Positions 37,001-42,745 of a stretch of 62,000 nt of DNA are shown here, piece after piece. The stretch comes from Phoronis australis (taxonomy: Eukaryota; Phoronida; Phoronidae). The notes under the pieces are model-generated. The model searched no databases. It had not been told where the DNA came from and was given only the letters and a program-made list of their open reading frames with translations. Each line of letters starts with the position of its first letter. Positions within the stretch are counted from its first letter, which is position 1. The position numbers and the translations under genes were made by a program. The DNA is taken from contig NMRA01000009.1 of NCBI GenBank assembly GCA_002633005.1, positions 1,867,366 through 1,929,365 of the forward strand, given 5' to 3'.

Positions 37001-37159
37001 CTGAAATCCCATGGCGAACACTTGCCGGCTGATGCGTTGCTGCCTCGCGATCGTCGATAGGGCAACTTGAATTCTTGAGTAAGGGAGATAGGGAATTGCT
37101 AACATTACTGTCTCACCAATGGTTGTTGTTAGTACCCCCAATTTGGTTTTCTCTGACAT
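12874..37159 (-). CDS. OCRL/INPP5B-type inositol polyphosphate 5-phosphatase, 21-exon gene model
   Basis: The family removes the 5-phosphate of PI(4,5)P2 and PI(3,4,5)P3 on endosomes, Golgi and clathrin-coated structures. I joined 21 minus-strand segments at AG/GT boundaries. Every junction keeps phase, giving about 888 residues against 901 in human OCRL. Residue order: PH-like part about 1-58; low-complexity linker about 59-200; 5-phosphatase about 218-514 with [41 protein letters not shown] and SDHKPV; ASH about 540-660 with the [16 protein letters not shown] segment; RhoGAP-like about 665-888. The RhoGAP arginine finger is replaced by glutamine (LFQQPG, as LFQTPG in human OCRL), so it is a binding rather than a catalytic module. 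There is no C-terminal CAAX box, which is OCRL-like rather than INPP5B-like. The start of the gene is the weak part: exon 1 lies inside a putative transposon. Confidence 0.93.
13758..13790. repeat. 11-bp inverted repeat (hairpin) in the last-but-one region of the OCRL-like gene
   Basis: AGAGGGCACCA at 13758-13768 is mirrored by TGGTGCCCTCT at 13779-13789, with a 10-base loop. It lies in the intron between exons 20 and 21. Function unknown. Confidence 0.6.
14117..14228 (-). CDS. OCRL-like exon 20, RhoGAP-like helix
   Basis: It encodes [20 protein letters not shown] and [13 protein letters not shown], matching [23 protein letters not shown]. The acceptor is TAATTTCAG and the donor GTACGT. Confidence 0.96.
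15154..15440 (+). repeat. Modular dispersed repeat, copy 1 (degenerate)
   Basis: It begins AACAAGAGTAACGCGGGACG, the head shared with the copies at 36491, 37721 and 41383. Next come TTGTTTATTTGAATCATAAA, a decayed module start TCAATAGATGGTGC near 15244, AAATTTCATGAAAATCTGTC, and a second decayed module start about 148 bases on. It lies in the intron between exons 18 and 19. Confidence 0.8.
15494..15706 (-). CDS. OCRL-like exon 19, RhoGAP-like core
   Basis: It encodes [12 protein letters not shown] and [20 protein letters not shown]. The first phrase sits where active RhoGAPs have the arginine finger; glutamine replaces arginine, as in human OCRL. It has 71 whole codons; the donor is GTAAGC. 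Confidence 0.97.
16735..16854. repeat. Near-perfect 120-bp palindrome
   Basis: Left arm 16739-16785 and right arm 16804-16850 are perfect reverse complements over 47 bp (ATCAATAAATCTAGTACTGG ... and its mirror). The pairing continues inward through CGTCCTC/GAGGACG if a five-base bulge is allowed, leaving a loop of about five bases. It continues outward through AGGA with one extra base. It lies in the intron between exons 18 and 19. The phrase TGTAATTAGGAGG occurs just left of it and again near 16897. Confidence 0.97.
16928..17192 (+). repeat. Dispersed repeat copy A downstream of exon 18
   Basis: It shares colinear phrases with copy B at 17438-17695: GGGGTAACTAGT, CTTCTCTTAGTCATACAACT, CAGTTGGACTGTGT, GGTCCTGGCTGAG and ACCCCTATGG. 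Exon 18 of the OCRL-like gene lies between the two. Confidence 0.8.
17218..17328 (-). CDS. OCRL-like exon 18, start of the RhoGAP-like domain
   Basis: It encodes [20 protein letters not shown], matching SERPLQVPKEIWLLVDHL. It is bracketed by two direct, diverged copies of one dispersed repeat (16928-17192 and 17438-17695). Confidence 0.95.
17438..17695 (+). repeat. Dispersed repeat copy B upstream of exon 18
   Basis: This is the diverged direct partner of copy A (GGGGTAACTAGT, CTACTCTTAGCCATACTACT, AGTTGGACTTTGT, GGTCCTGGCTAAG, CCCCCTATGG). It continues into GTGACCTTGA and a stretch also related to 25460-25600. Confidence 0.8.
17801..18010. repeat. 63-bp minisatellite, about 3 copies
   Basis: CATTGTGTGATGTACAGATG starts at 17801, 17864 and 17927, a 63-bp period. 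The third copy degenerates into a shorter internal duplication of CAGATGGACAGGCGGTC. Because 63 is a multiple of three, frames stay open through it on both strands, which produces spurious repeat proteins. Confidence 0.9.
18725..18822 (-). CDS. OCRL-like exon 17, ASH to RhoGAP-like junction
   Basis: It encodes [20 protein letters not shown] and [12 protein letters not shown], matching NYLPSCFGTSLEAL and IREVPVTKLIDL of OCRL. The acceptor is CTGTGTCAG and the donor GTAAGC. Confidence 0.96.
19889..20029 (-). CDS. OCRL-like exon 16, ASH domain part 2
   Basis: It encodes [20 protein letters not shown] and [20 protein letters not shown], the most conserved ASH block of OCRL/INPP5B. The chosen donor (G|GTACCT) gives the phase needed for exon 17 but adds one residue compared with human OCRL. 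Confidence 0.93.
20331..20486. repeat. 24-bp minisatellite, 6.5 copies
   Basis: The unit AAGTCCCTGTCCTTATAGTC plus CATA repeats with CTGT/CTCT and CTTA/CTGT variants in a partly alternating order. It lies in the intron between exons 15 and 16. The period is a multiple of three, so a minus-strand frame reads it as repeats of MDYKDRDF-like octapeptides; there is no sign that it is translated. Confidence 0.92.
20737..20902 (-). CDS. OCRL-like exon 15, ASH domain part 1
   Basis: It encodes an Ig-like ASH beta sandwich: [28 protein letters not shown] and [13 protein letters not shown] 34-bp minisatellite lies only about 38 bases from its acceptor, in the upstream intron. Confidence 0.96.
20941..21343. 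repeat. 34-bp minisatellite, about 12 copies
   Basis: The unit CACTATCTGTATGATGGTAC followed by AACATGTGTACAGC repeats through the stretch; several copies lack about eight bases around ACAACATG. It carries the dyads GTGTACA and ACATGT in every unit. It lies in the intron between exons 14 and 15, about 38 bases from the acceptor of exon 15. Confidence 0.93.
22398..22508 (-). CDS. OCRL-like exon 14, phosphatase-ASH connection
   Basis: It encodes [20 protein letters not shown] then [12 protein letters not shown], matching the [20 protein letters not shown] linker of OCRL. It has 37 whole codons; the donor is GTATAT. Confidence 0.95.
22878..23014 (-). CDS. OCRL-like exon 13, PAWCDRILW and SDHKPV motifs (contains an N)
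   Basis: It encodes [14 protein letters not shown], then [20 protein letters not shown] and PVSAVFEID, the second signature motif and the conserved SDHKPV. The N at 22966 sits after a run of four G on the coding strand. If counted as a base it shifts the frame and gives an early stop. If dropped, the family sequence reads through perfectly and exon phases agree. Confidence 0.95.
23700..23809 (-). CDS. OCRL-like exon 12, PTYKYD block
   Basis: It encodes [20 protein letters not shown] and DVGTDNWDS, the conserved FxPTYKYD substrate-pocket block. The acceptor is TTCCTTAG and the donor GTCAGC. Confidence 0.97.
24455..24566 (-). CDS. OCRL-like exon 11, WIGDLNYR motif
   Basis: It encodes [18 protein letters not shown], one of the two signature motifs of type II 5-phosphatases (WxGDxNxR), with the predicted catalytic aspartate. 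The acceptor is TTGTTGCAG and the donor GTGAAG. Confidence 0.97.
24874..25040. repeat. 64-bp tandem repeat, about 2.5 copies
   Basis: TCAACCCCTGGGTAACACGC starts at 24874, 24938 and 25002. Each unit ends CCACTAGAGGACGCCACAGT TGTCAGACCTG, and a related phrase also occurs near 24748. The CCACTAGAGGACGC piece is one base from the CTCF-type core and matches a module start of the dispersed repeat family, so this tandem probably grew from such a copy. Confidence 0.88.
25165..25352 (-). CDS. OCRL-like exon 10, GNKGG and NSHLAAH motifs
   Basis: It encodes [10 protein letters not shown], then [20 protein letters not shown], the catalytic histidine/asparagine block of 5-phosphatases. The acceptor is CATTTTCAG and the donor GTAAGG. 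Confidence 0.97.
25441..26262 (+). repeat. Modular dispersed repeat, copy 2, with GACCTT-type flank
   Basis: 25441-25660 is related to the stretch after copy B at 17700 (GACCTT/AAGGTCAAGGTCAC, GTATCAAATACGAAC, TTGAGAT). From about 25664 the modular family follows. Decayed module starts are CCATTAGGAGGCAA (25724), CCACTTAGGGGCAC (25859), CGACTAGGTGGCAC (26013) and CCACTAAGGGGCAT (26144), spaced 131-154 bases. It lies in the intron between exons 9 and 10. Confidence 0.8.
27254..27370 (-). CDS. OCRL-like exon 9, LVGMML block
   Basis: It encodes [17 protein letters not shown] and [13 protein letters not shown], matching the LVRLVGMMLL to TVGTGIMG segment of OCRL. It has 39 whole codons, with acceptor TTTTAG and donor GTACGTG. 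Confidence 0.95.
27720..27841. repeat. Short-period GAGCAGGCCCCCTTGAG repeats
   Basis: Six or seven imperfect units built around GAGGAGCAGGCCCCCTTGA, with variable spacing (15-20 bases), lie in the intron between exons 8 and 9. It is C/G-rich in an AT-rich setting. Confidence 0.75.
29083..29197 (-). CDS. OCRL-like exon 8, FQELDLS block
   Basis: It encodes [16 protein letters not shown] and [13 protein letters not shown], with the catalytic-core glutamate of FQE. The donor is GTCATT, an unusual but legal GT donor; the phase fits exon 9. Confidence 0.95.
29454..29561. repeat. 13-bp minisatellite, about 8 copies
   Basis: The unit ACTGCAGTATGCG repeats head to tail, with one copy carrying CAGC for TGC. 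The 13-bp period cycles through all three frames without stops on either strand. It lies in the intron between exons 7 and 8, about 260 bases from the exon 8 acceptor. Confidence 0.93.
30162..30269 (-). CDS. OCRL-like exon 7, GTWNVNG phosphatase motif
   Basis: It encodes [20 protein letters not shown] and [10 protein letters not shown], the first conserved block of inositol polyphosphate 5-phosphatases. The splice sites are ATCCCAG and GTAAGTC. Confidence 0.95.
30928..31080 (-). CDS. OCRL-like exon 6, entry to the phosphatase domain
   Basis: It encodes a linker followed by [17 protein letters not shown], which matches the segment just before the catalytic core in OCRL (the AKREKEYVNIQTFR region). 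The acceptor is TATTTTTCAG and the donor GTAAAG. Confidence 0.9.
32566..32704 (-). CDS. OCRL-like exon 5, acidic linker
   Basis: It encodes [20 protein letters not shown] and a serine-rich tail ending EDFITR. The DLL at about residue 130 resembles clathrin/adaptor-binding short motifs. The acceptor is TTTTTTGCAG and the donor GTAAATG. The phase agrees with both neighbours. Confidence 0.85.
33114..33302 (-). CDS. OCRL-like exon 4, linker with NPF and DPF motifs
   Basis: It encodes a polar, probably disordered linker containing [12 protein letters not shown] (NPF at about residue 84, DPF at about 92). NPF is the EH-domain ligand and DPF the AP-2 alpha-ear ligand in endocytic proteins. Human OCRL has a different AP-2 motif in its linker. 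The donor is GTGAGTTG. The acceptor lies inside a 48-bp tandem duplication. Confidence 0.8.
33291..33386. repeat. 48-bp tandem duplication spanning the exon 4 acceptor
   Basis: Copies at 33291-33338 and 33339-33386 are nearly identical (ACTGGGGAATTACTGAAATG ...). Each contains the same minus-strand acceptor TCATTTCAG followed by TAATTCCCCAGT. The gene therefore has two identical 3' splice sites 48 bases apart. Use of the intron-proximal copy would place an in-frame TAG after a few codons. Confidence 0.92.
35022..35438. mobile_element. 417-bp MITE with perfect 19-bp terminal inverted repeats
   Basis: It starts CAGTGCCCGGTTGCATGAA (35022-35040) and ends with the exact reverse complement (35420-35438). 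A second, inner inverted motif (GTTGCATGAAAAG near 35249; GGGACTCA pieces) is present. There is no coding sequence. The CAGTG start resembles hAT-type ends; flanking bases give no clean target-site duplication. It lies in the intron between exons 3 and 4. Confidence 0.85.
35481..35608. repeat. 16-bp minisatellite, 8 copies, beside an exon donor
   Basis: Eight units of GTGTACAACATATCAA occur, with GTACGA and GTTCGA variants in units 4 to 6. The array ends 28 bases from the 5' splice site of OCRL-like exon 3. Confidence 0.95.
35636..35746 (-). CDS. OCRL-like exon 3, PH-like strands
   Basis: It encodes [19 protein letters not shown] followed by [15 protein letters not shown], an alternating pattern typical of PH-domain beta strands. 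The acceptor is TTTTAG and the donor GTAAGTATG. A 16-bp minisatellite begins 28 bases into the following intron. Confidence 0.75.
36352..36372 (-). CDS. OCRL-like exon 2, 21-nt microexon
   Basis: A 21-base segment lies between a good acceptor (CTATTTTCAG) and a perfect donor (GTAAGTATT). It encodes LTQNNT and joins exon 3 in phase, adding to the PH-like part. The strong splice sites and phase agreement support it, but it is too short for homology to help. Confidence 0.6.
36491..36648 (+). repeat. Modular dispersed repeat, copy 3, left part
   Basis: It has the head AACAAGAGCAACATGGAGCG, the GTGTTTTTAGTATCATTTTA segment, a decayed module start (CCATCAGATGGAAC) and then GTGTCATTGTCTCTCTAATG, where the family sequence breaks off. 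It resumes at 40166 with AATTTCATGAAAAT, so about 3.5 kb has been inserted. Confidence 0.75.
37117..37159 (-). CDS. OCRL-like exon 1 (tentative start codon)
   Basis: This encodes the start [14 protein letters not shown] and ends ATTG before GTGAGA, with one base left over, which is the phase needed by exon 2. Support is only phase and an upstream ATG. The segment falls inside the inferred hAT-like insertion at 36649-40165, so either the gene uses transposon-derived sequence as its first exon or the true start lies elsewhere. Confidence 0.3.
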
Positions 37160-37720
37160 TTGCAGAGTTGTAGCCTGTAACTCTGGAAAGTAGTTGTACT
37201 TTGGTACACAATAAATATTACAAAATGACTAAAAAGGTTAACTTGTGTTTATCTTCACAAAGGTCCACTTCCCAAAGGAACAATAAGTTTCATATTTATT
37301 TTCTTTATTTAATTTTTAATGCTTCTGCCCACTTGTTTTTTTTTTCTTACCGGGAACAGGTTGATAACTTTTTATCTAAGTTTTAAGCTTGAACGACCAA
37401 AACAGTGGCAGATTTTGATTGCTAGCTAAACTTAATTAGATAAGTTCATTGTGAGCCCATCCCTAAACTTACCACATTACAGGTACACTAAACATTTCAC
37501 GTGTCATTAAAGTTTAATCTTTATTAGAACTCAAATAATAAAATATATACAAAAGTGCAAATATGGTGATAACCAAACTGAAGATTTGGAACATCTGGAC
37601 AATTTCGGTGGCACTGACTATATAATTTTGCTAGCTCTTTGTCAGTAATAAAAAATGAAAATTGGGTACAACAACTGTTTCCTGGTCAACAATCTGGTTA
37701 AACGAGATTAAAAGAATATT

Positions 37721-38935
37721 AAACAAGAGCAACGCGGAGCGTTGAAATGCACCCATGAATGCATTGCAAATGGTGTGCCTTTAAGGTTGTTTATTTGTGT
37801 CATAAAAATAGCCACTAGATGGCGCAAAAACGTACAATTCATCCGAAAACGGAAAAATGTCATTGCTTCTTTAATAGAAAGCTATACACCACATTCCATA
37901 GAAATGCGTCACGGAACTTCAGAGAAACAAAGGAAAACATAATAAAATGAAATTGCCACCAGGGGGCACACTGTTCATTGGATTTGCCTGAAAGTCGTCA
38001 TTGCCTGTTGTTAGCTTCATATAAATACACTTACTAATTAAATTTAATAAAGATCCTGCAGTGGATTTAGGAGATACAGGTATGAGCGCAAAACAAAGCA
38101 AAACTACCACTAGGAGACGCCACAATACTCAAAGTTGTCATTGTCAACCGTCCTCTTCACACTGAGAACATATACACCAATTTTCAAAATCATCCTCAGA
38201 ATGATTTGGTTGATAGAGGGAAAGACGCCAAAAACAGACTAAAAAACAGCAAAAATGGCCACTAGGTGGCGCAAAACACCTTGATTCCATACAAAAACAG
38301 GATGATAGCATCATCTCACCAATAGATGCCCATATTCAAAATTTTATGAAAATCCGTTGAGGATCTTTGAACTGAGATACAGAGGTAAACATAAAACTAA
38401 AATTACCACCAGGGGGCACACCAGTAGTCAGATCCATTCGAAAATCGTCGTCGTCCTTTTTCAACAACAGATAAACACTCTTGCTAAATTTAGTAAAGAT
38501 CCTGGAAACGGTTTAAGAGATACAGCCATGGGCAAAAAACGAAACAGCTACTAGGAGGCGCCACAGTAATTGAAGTCATCAAAAAATCATCATCACCTGT
38601 TCACTTCATAGTAAAATCATACCTGTCAATTTTCACAATTATCCTGAAAGCGATTTAGTTGATAGAGGGGTGGACGCCAAAAAAACAGACTCAAAAACAG
38701 TAAATTTGGCCACCAGGTGGCACAAACTAGTACGAATCTATCTGAAAATGGAAAGATAGCGTCACCTCACTAACAGAAGCCTGTAAACCAGGATACAGAA
38801 GTAAACGTAAAAAAAATTAAAGTGGCGGCACATCAGTAGGCAGATCTGTCTGAAAGTCATCGTCGTCCGTTGTCATCATCATATAAATGCACTTACTGAA
38901 TTTAGTAAAGATCCTGCAAACGGTTTGGGCTCGCG
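37721..38935 (+). repeat. Modular dispersed repeat, copy 4 (best preserved)
   Basis: A head of about 90 bases (AACAAGAGCAACGCGGAGCG, GTGCCTTTAAGG, TTTATTTGTGTCATAAAAAT) is followed by seven modules of about 142-162 bases. Three module types alternate: CCACTAGRTGGCGC with AATTTTATGAAAATCC and GATACAGAGG; CCACCAGGGGGCAC with GATCCATTCGAAAATCGTC and TTAGTAAAGATCCTG; and a more decayed CTACTAGGAGGCGC with GATAGAGGGGTGGACGCCAA. The three-module set repeats after about 447 bases. No protein is coded. Confidence 0.9.
37812..38723 (+). promoter_or_regulatory. Array of five exact CTCF-core-like motifs in repeat copy 4
   Basis: Matches to the consensus CCASYAGRKGGCRS, all on the plus strand: CCACTAGATGGCGC at 37812, CCACCAGGGGGCAC at 37956, CCACTAGGTGGCGC at 38259, CCACCAGGGGGCAC at 38406 and CCACCAGGTGGCAC at 38710. 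Two further module starts, at 38106 and 38548, have two mismatches each. The motif match is direct observation. That the animal's CTCF binds here is inference, since the consensus is taken from other bilaterians. Confidence 0.5.
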
Positions 38936-40165
38936 GTCTAGAAATTCCGCGCAGAATGATTTTTCAGGATGGTCGGATATTATTGATAAATTGAAGACAT
39001 TACTGTAGAATTTTAGAACTGTAGGTAAGGCATTTTTCGCATATGTACACGTTCACGGACTCAACTATTTTAGCGAAGTCTGAAAATAAGTGTGGGGGGT
39101 CACTTATAGGGGCATGGGCGCTTATTAGGACGAATGTTATTATCTATAAAATAATTTTGGCTGAAATAACGTACGTTACAATAAGAAATCAGTTCCAAGA
39201 ATAATGGTATTTCACTTGCTGCGAGCACATAGACCGGTCTTCCGCCTTTCCCCCTGTAAGTGCCGACGCACTCTTGTGTTTGTAGTCTGACTATATTCGC
39301 CATCTGTTGGTGGTTTATGTGTTTGCTCTCCAGCTTCTACCGCGTATATTTTTCCACGTGACTAATTCTTCAATAGAATTTTGCATATGTATAACTGCTC
39401 GGCACACCATGGTTTATAGCTGTAACGCGCGCCAGCTTAGCTCATTCGTGCTTCAACGTCCTTACATGTATCTTGAGTTTTGAGTTTAGTCGTGATCTAT
39501 GCCGCAAATTGGTGTAAGTATTTTGTACTTAGTTTTGTTACAGCATATAGTCAGTACTTCAACGTAATTGTAACGCGTACTCGGTAACTTTAATTAGCGT
39601 TGCCTCTAGTAGTTTGACGTTGTCCGAATAAGAATATATGCAATGTTTAATATTAGTATTGTAACTTAGTAAACGGCCAACGTATTGTTCAATTGTCTCA
39701 TAGAACGTTTTTTGTATGTTACAGTTGAACCGAGTAACTATAAGATTGAAACGAATAAAGTTTGTCAACGCAACTTATGCTCGAGTTCTCCATGTGGCTC
39801 TAACGTTTTTCGCGACCACACCCCCCTTTTCTTCGTTTCGGACTAGTTCACAAATTTTTTTGCGCACAACCACACACTGTGTTCTTTTGTCTAGATGAAT
39901 CGTTTAATGGCTGACATCTACTGAATTGGTAGGATCACACTGCGTCCATGTTTACTGCCGGAGCATCGACACGCTGACTAAACTGAACCTTAAATTCATG
40001 ATAAAAACAGCACAAGGAGGAGAAAATTTATTCATGTTCATCTGGGAAACCATATAGTGTTTTTGCGCTCTGAAAATTCACTCGCCACCTGGGCAACCGG
40101 CAAGTCAACTTCTACTCGCCCAGCACCATTTTTTGGCGACTGGGCGAGTGGCTAAGTATATACCT

Positions 40166-40370
40166 GAAACAATGTGTTAAATTTCATGAAAATAATCAAG
40201 CAACTCCAAAGATACAAAGGCAAATTAAAAATCGGTACATCTGTTGTCAAGTTATTATGAATAGACTTGCAAAACTGTGATTTTGCAAGGGGTTTAGTAG
40301 ATACAGCTGCAGAATGCAAAAAGAATGTCACGGGGGGGTGGGGGGTGGGGGGCACTGCAGTAGTTAGAGT
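40166..40370 (+). repeat. Modular dispersed repeat, copy 3, right part
   Basis: It resumes the family at AATTTCATGAAAATAATCAA, CCAAAGATACAAAGGCAAAT, TTGCAAGGGGTTTAGTAGATAC and then a G-rich stretch where the module core would be, ending CACTGCAGTAGTTAGAG. A GGATCC-rich remnant of another element follows to about 40500. Confidence 0.7.
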
Positions 40371-41382
40371 TGGATCCTGAATTTTTTAAAAGGAGGGTCC
40401 AAGTCAACAATTTGAAAATTTTGGATACGATTTCACTAAAATGAAGGGAAAAAGGGTTGTCTGGACCCCTTTGACCCCCTGGATCCGCTTATGGTCAAGC
40501 TACGAGAAATGTTACACTCATTTCCCTTTCACTTATGATTCTTGAGTTTTTCGAGATATCTGAAGACAGTTTCTTCCTTCACTCATTATTCCTCGCTTTA
40601 TTTCCTGATTGATCTCAACGGTACATGGCCAACACCACTTTACCACCACCATCACCATCAACAGATCGTTATCAGTGTTTTAGACAATATCGCGTGTCCT
40701 TGAGGTTTTCATGGGCACATCTGTGGTTTAATAGAAGTCCTCACTTTTTCAATAGATATCGCTTCTGAGGGCGCTTTCATTTTTGTCTTTTATCAGTCAC
40801 AGGCATTGAAGTGTCAACTCAGTATGGCCTGAGTGAACAGTCAATATTTTGACCATTTTTTCACACATTTAGAATATGTTGAACTGAATCATCCAGTTAC
40901 ACAAAGCAGGAACTTAAATTTAACAGTGGGATTGTGAACATAAAAAGTCAAGTTCTGTACTGTGTTATGTCAAGAAATACATGTCCAGATGTCCTTTCTG
41001 TGACACACAAGAACTACATACCCAAGTTAAGCACCAGATCTTCACTAACAGGAAACAGTTGATCCACAAGTAAATCTTTGGTAAAGACGAACACACTAGA
41101 ATGAATAAAAATTAATTTCTTCTTCAACAGAGCAAAGCTACCTTTAAATGAATTAACGAAATATTACCGTGCCCCAATAGGTGACCTGAAAGGTTCAACA
41201 CACTCAAACACATTAGCATATCTAAGATGATGCACAGGGGCCCAACCACCATTTTCAAGGAATAATTTTGTGATGGGTAACCATGGCAACACATTTGGTC
41301 ATGATCACAGAAGAGAGTGGGAAAAATGTCAGCATTTTAACCAGACCTAATAGAAGAGTTTAAATAAAAAATAAGAAATGAC
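40371..41382. other. No gene recognised
   Basis: The first part (to about 40500) resembles the GGATCC...CCCCCTGGATCCGC ends of a dispersed element. The remainder is unremarkable AT-rich sequence without a convincing frame. Confidence 0.5.
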
Positions 41383-42745
41383 ACAACAGTAACGCGGAGT
41401 GTTTGAATGCACCAACGACTGCACCGCAAACGGTGTGCTTCTAAGGGTGTTTGTTAACTACTAATAAACACCGCTGGAAGCACACCGTCTGTCATGAATG
41501 CTTTGGAGGACTTATGGTTATACAATGGTAGGAAAGCCACACTTAGAAGTGTCAAAGAGTAGGTCACACCAGTTCAGTGAACATTTTTGAAACATACCTC
41601 CAGTGGAGATGCTAGGGCTAGAGAAAAGACAGTTGACTACTGATATTGAACTCTAGAAATTTGCGTCTAGTTTGGAATTAGTATTGTGGAGAACACCGTA
41701 GTATCATGAAAATGGCCATTAGATGGCACATAATACATTAAACCCATTCAAAAATGGCAAGGCATTGTCGTCTCTCAAAGGTAGTAGCCAAATTTCACGA
41801 AAATCTGTCTAAAAACTCCAAAGATACAAAGGCAAACATGAAAAAGAAAATTGCCATTAGGAACCACAGTAGTAGTCGAATCCATCTATACTGATGACAT
41901 TTAGCAGATACAGCCGTAGATGCAAAAAAAATGTCATTATGGGGCACCACAGTACTTGGGGGCGCCACAGTAGTTGGGCATATCTGAAAATCCAGGGCAG
42001 TCACGCTCTTGTCAGTGGAAACACATCTGTCAATTTTCATAGTGATCCTCTGCGCAGTTTGGCAGATACAGAAGCACATGACAAAAACAGACTATAAATA
42101 AGTAAAATGGCCACTAGTTGGTGCAGAGTACGTCGAATCCATCACAAAATGGAAAAGGTGCCACCATCTTCATAATAAAACTTGTATGCCAAATTTCATG
42201 CAAAAGCATCAAGGAACTCTGAAGTTACAGAGGCAAAAGTAAAATATAAAATTGCCACTAGGGAGCACTATGTAGTTGGGCTGGTATGAAACTCATAGAC
42301 CGGTCATCTGTTGCCATCTCTATACGAACACATCTGATAAATTTCACAAATATCTTGCAAAGGTTAAAGGAAATACAGTTGTGGATGCAAAAATGCCACT
42401 AGGGGGTGCCAAAGTAGTCCGAAAAACAATGGCACCCTTGGTCTTCTCATCATGAAAGTCACCCAATTTTAATGATCCTTTAAGCAGATTGTTGGATGGA
42501 GAGGGCGACGTAAAAACATACTCATAGATTTTTAAAACCAGGTGGTGCAGAATATGCCATCCCATCCGTTGTCGTCTCCTTAATAGAAACCTATTTGCAA
42601 ATTTCCATCATAATGAAAATAGCCACTAAACGTTGAAAACGGAAGCTGTCATCTTCTCTTCAGTAGAAACCTATTTTTATTATTAAATTTCATAAAAATC
42701 CATCATGGTGCTTCAAAGATACAGAAGAGAGCAAAAAAATAAAAT
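41383..42745 (+). repeat. Modular dispersed repeat, copy 5
   Basis: It has the head AACGCGGAGTGTTTGAATGC and an inverted repeat of ACGGTGTGCTTC (41430) with GAAGCACACCGT (41477). From about 41700 modules begin CCATTAGATGGCAC (41716), CCACTAGTTGGTGC (42111), CCACTAGGGAGCAC (42255) and CCACTAGGGGGTGC (42396). Each is one or two bases from the CTCF-type core, with more decayed starts between and after. Confidence 0.85.

Larger units (their letters stand above)
36649..40165. mobile_element. Putative 3.5-kb hAT-like insertion
   Basis: The segment that interrupts repeat copy 3 begins CAGGGATATAC and ends with the reverse complement of CAGGTATATAC (10 of 11 matching). Both ends carry subterminal CTGGGCGAGT motifs in opposite orientations (near 36679 and near 40138). 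A degenerate target duplication is possible but not clean. No transposase was recognised, so it would be non-autonomous or decayed. It contains repeat copy 4, hence nested insertions, and the tentative exon 1 of the OCRL-like gene. Confidence 0.5.

Noticed and set aside
39100-39303. Minus-strand frame starting MANIVRLQTQECVGTYRG as the true first exon of the OCRL-like gene or a hAT transposase start
   Set aside because: No donor gives the phase required by exon 2, and no transposase motif is visible.
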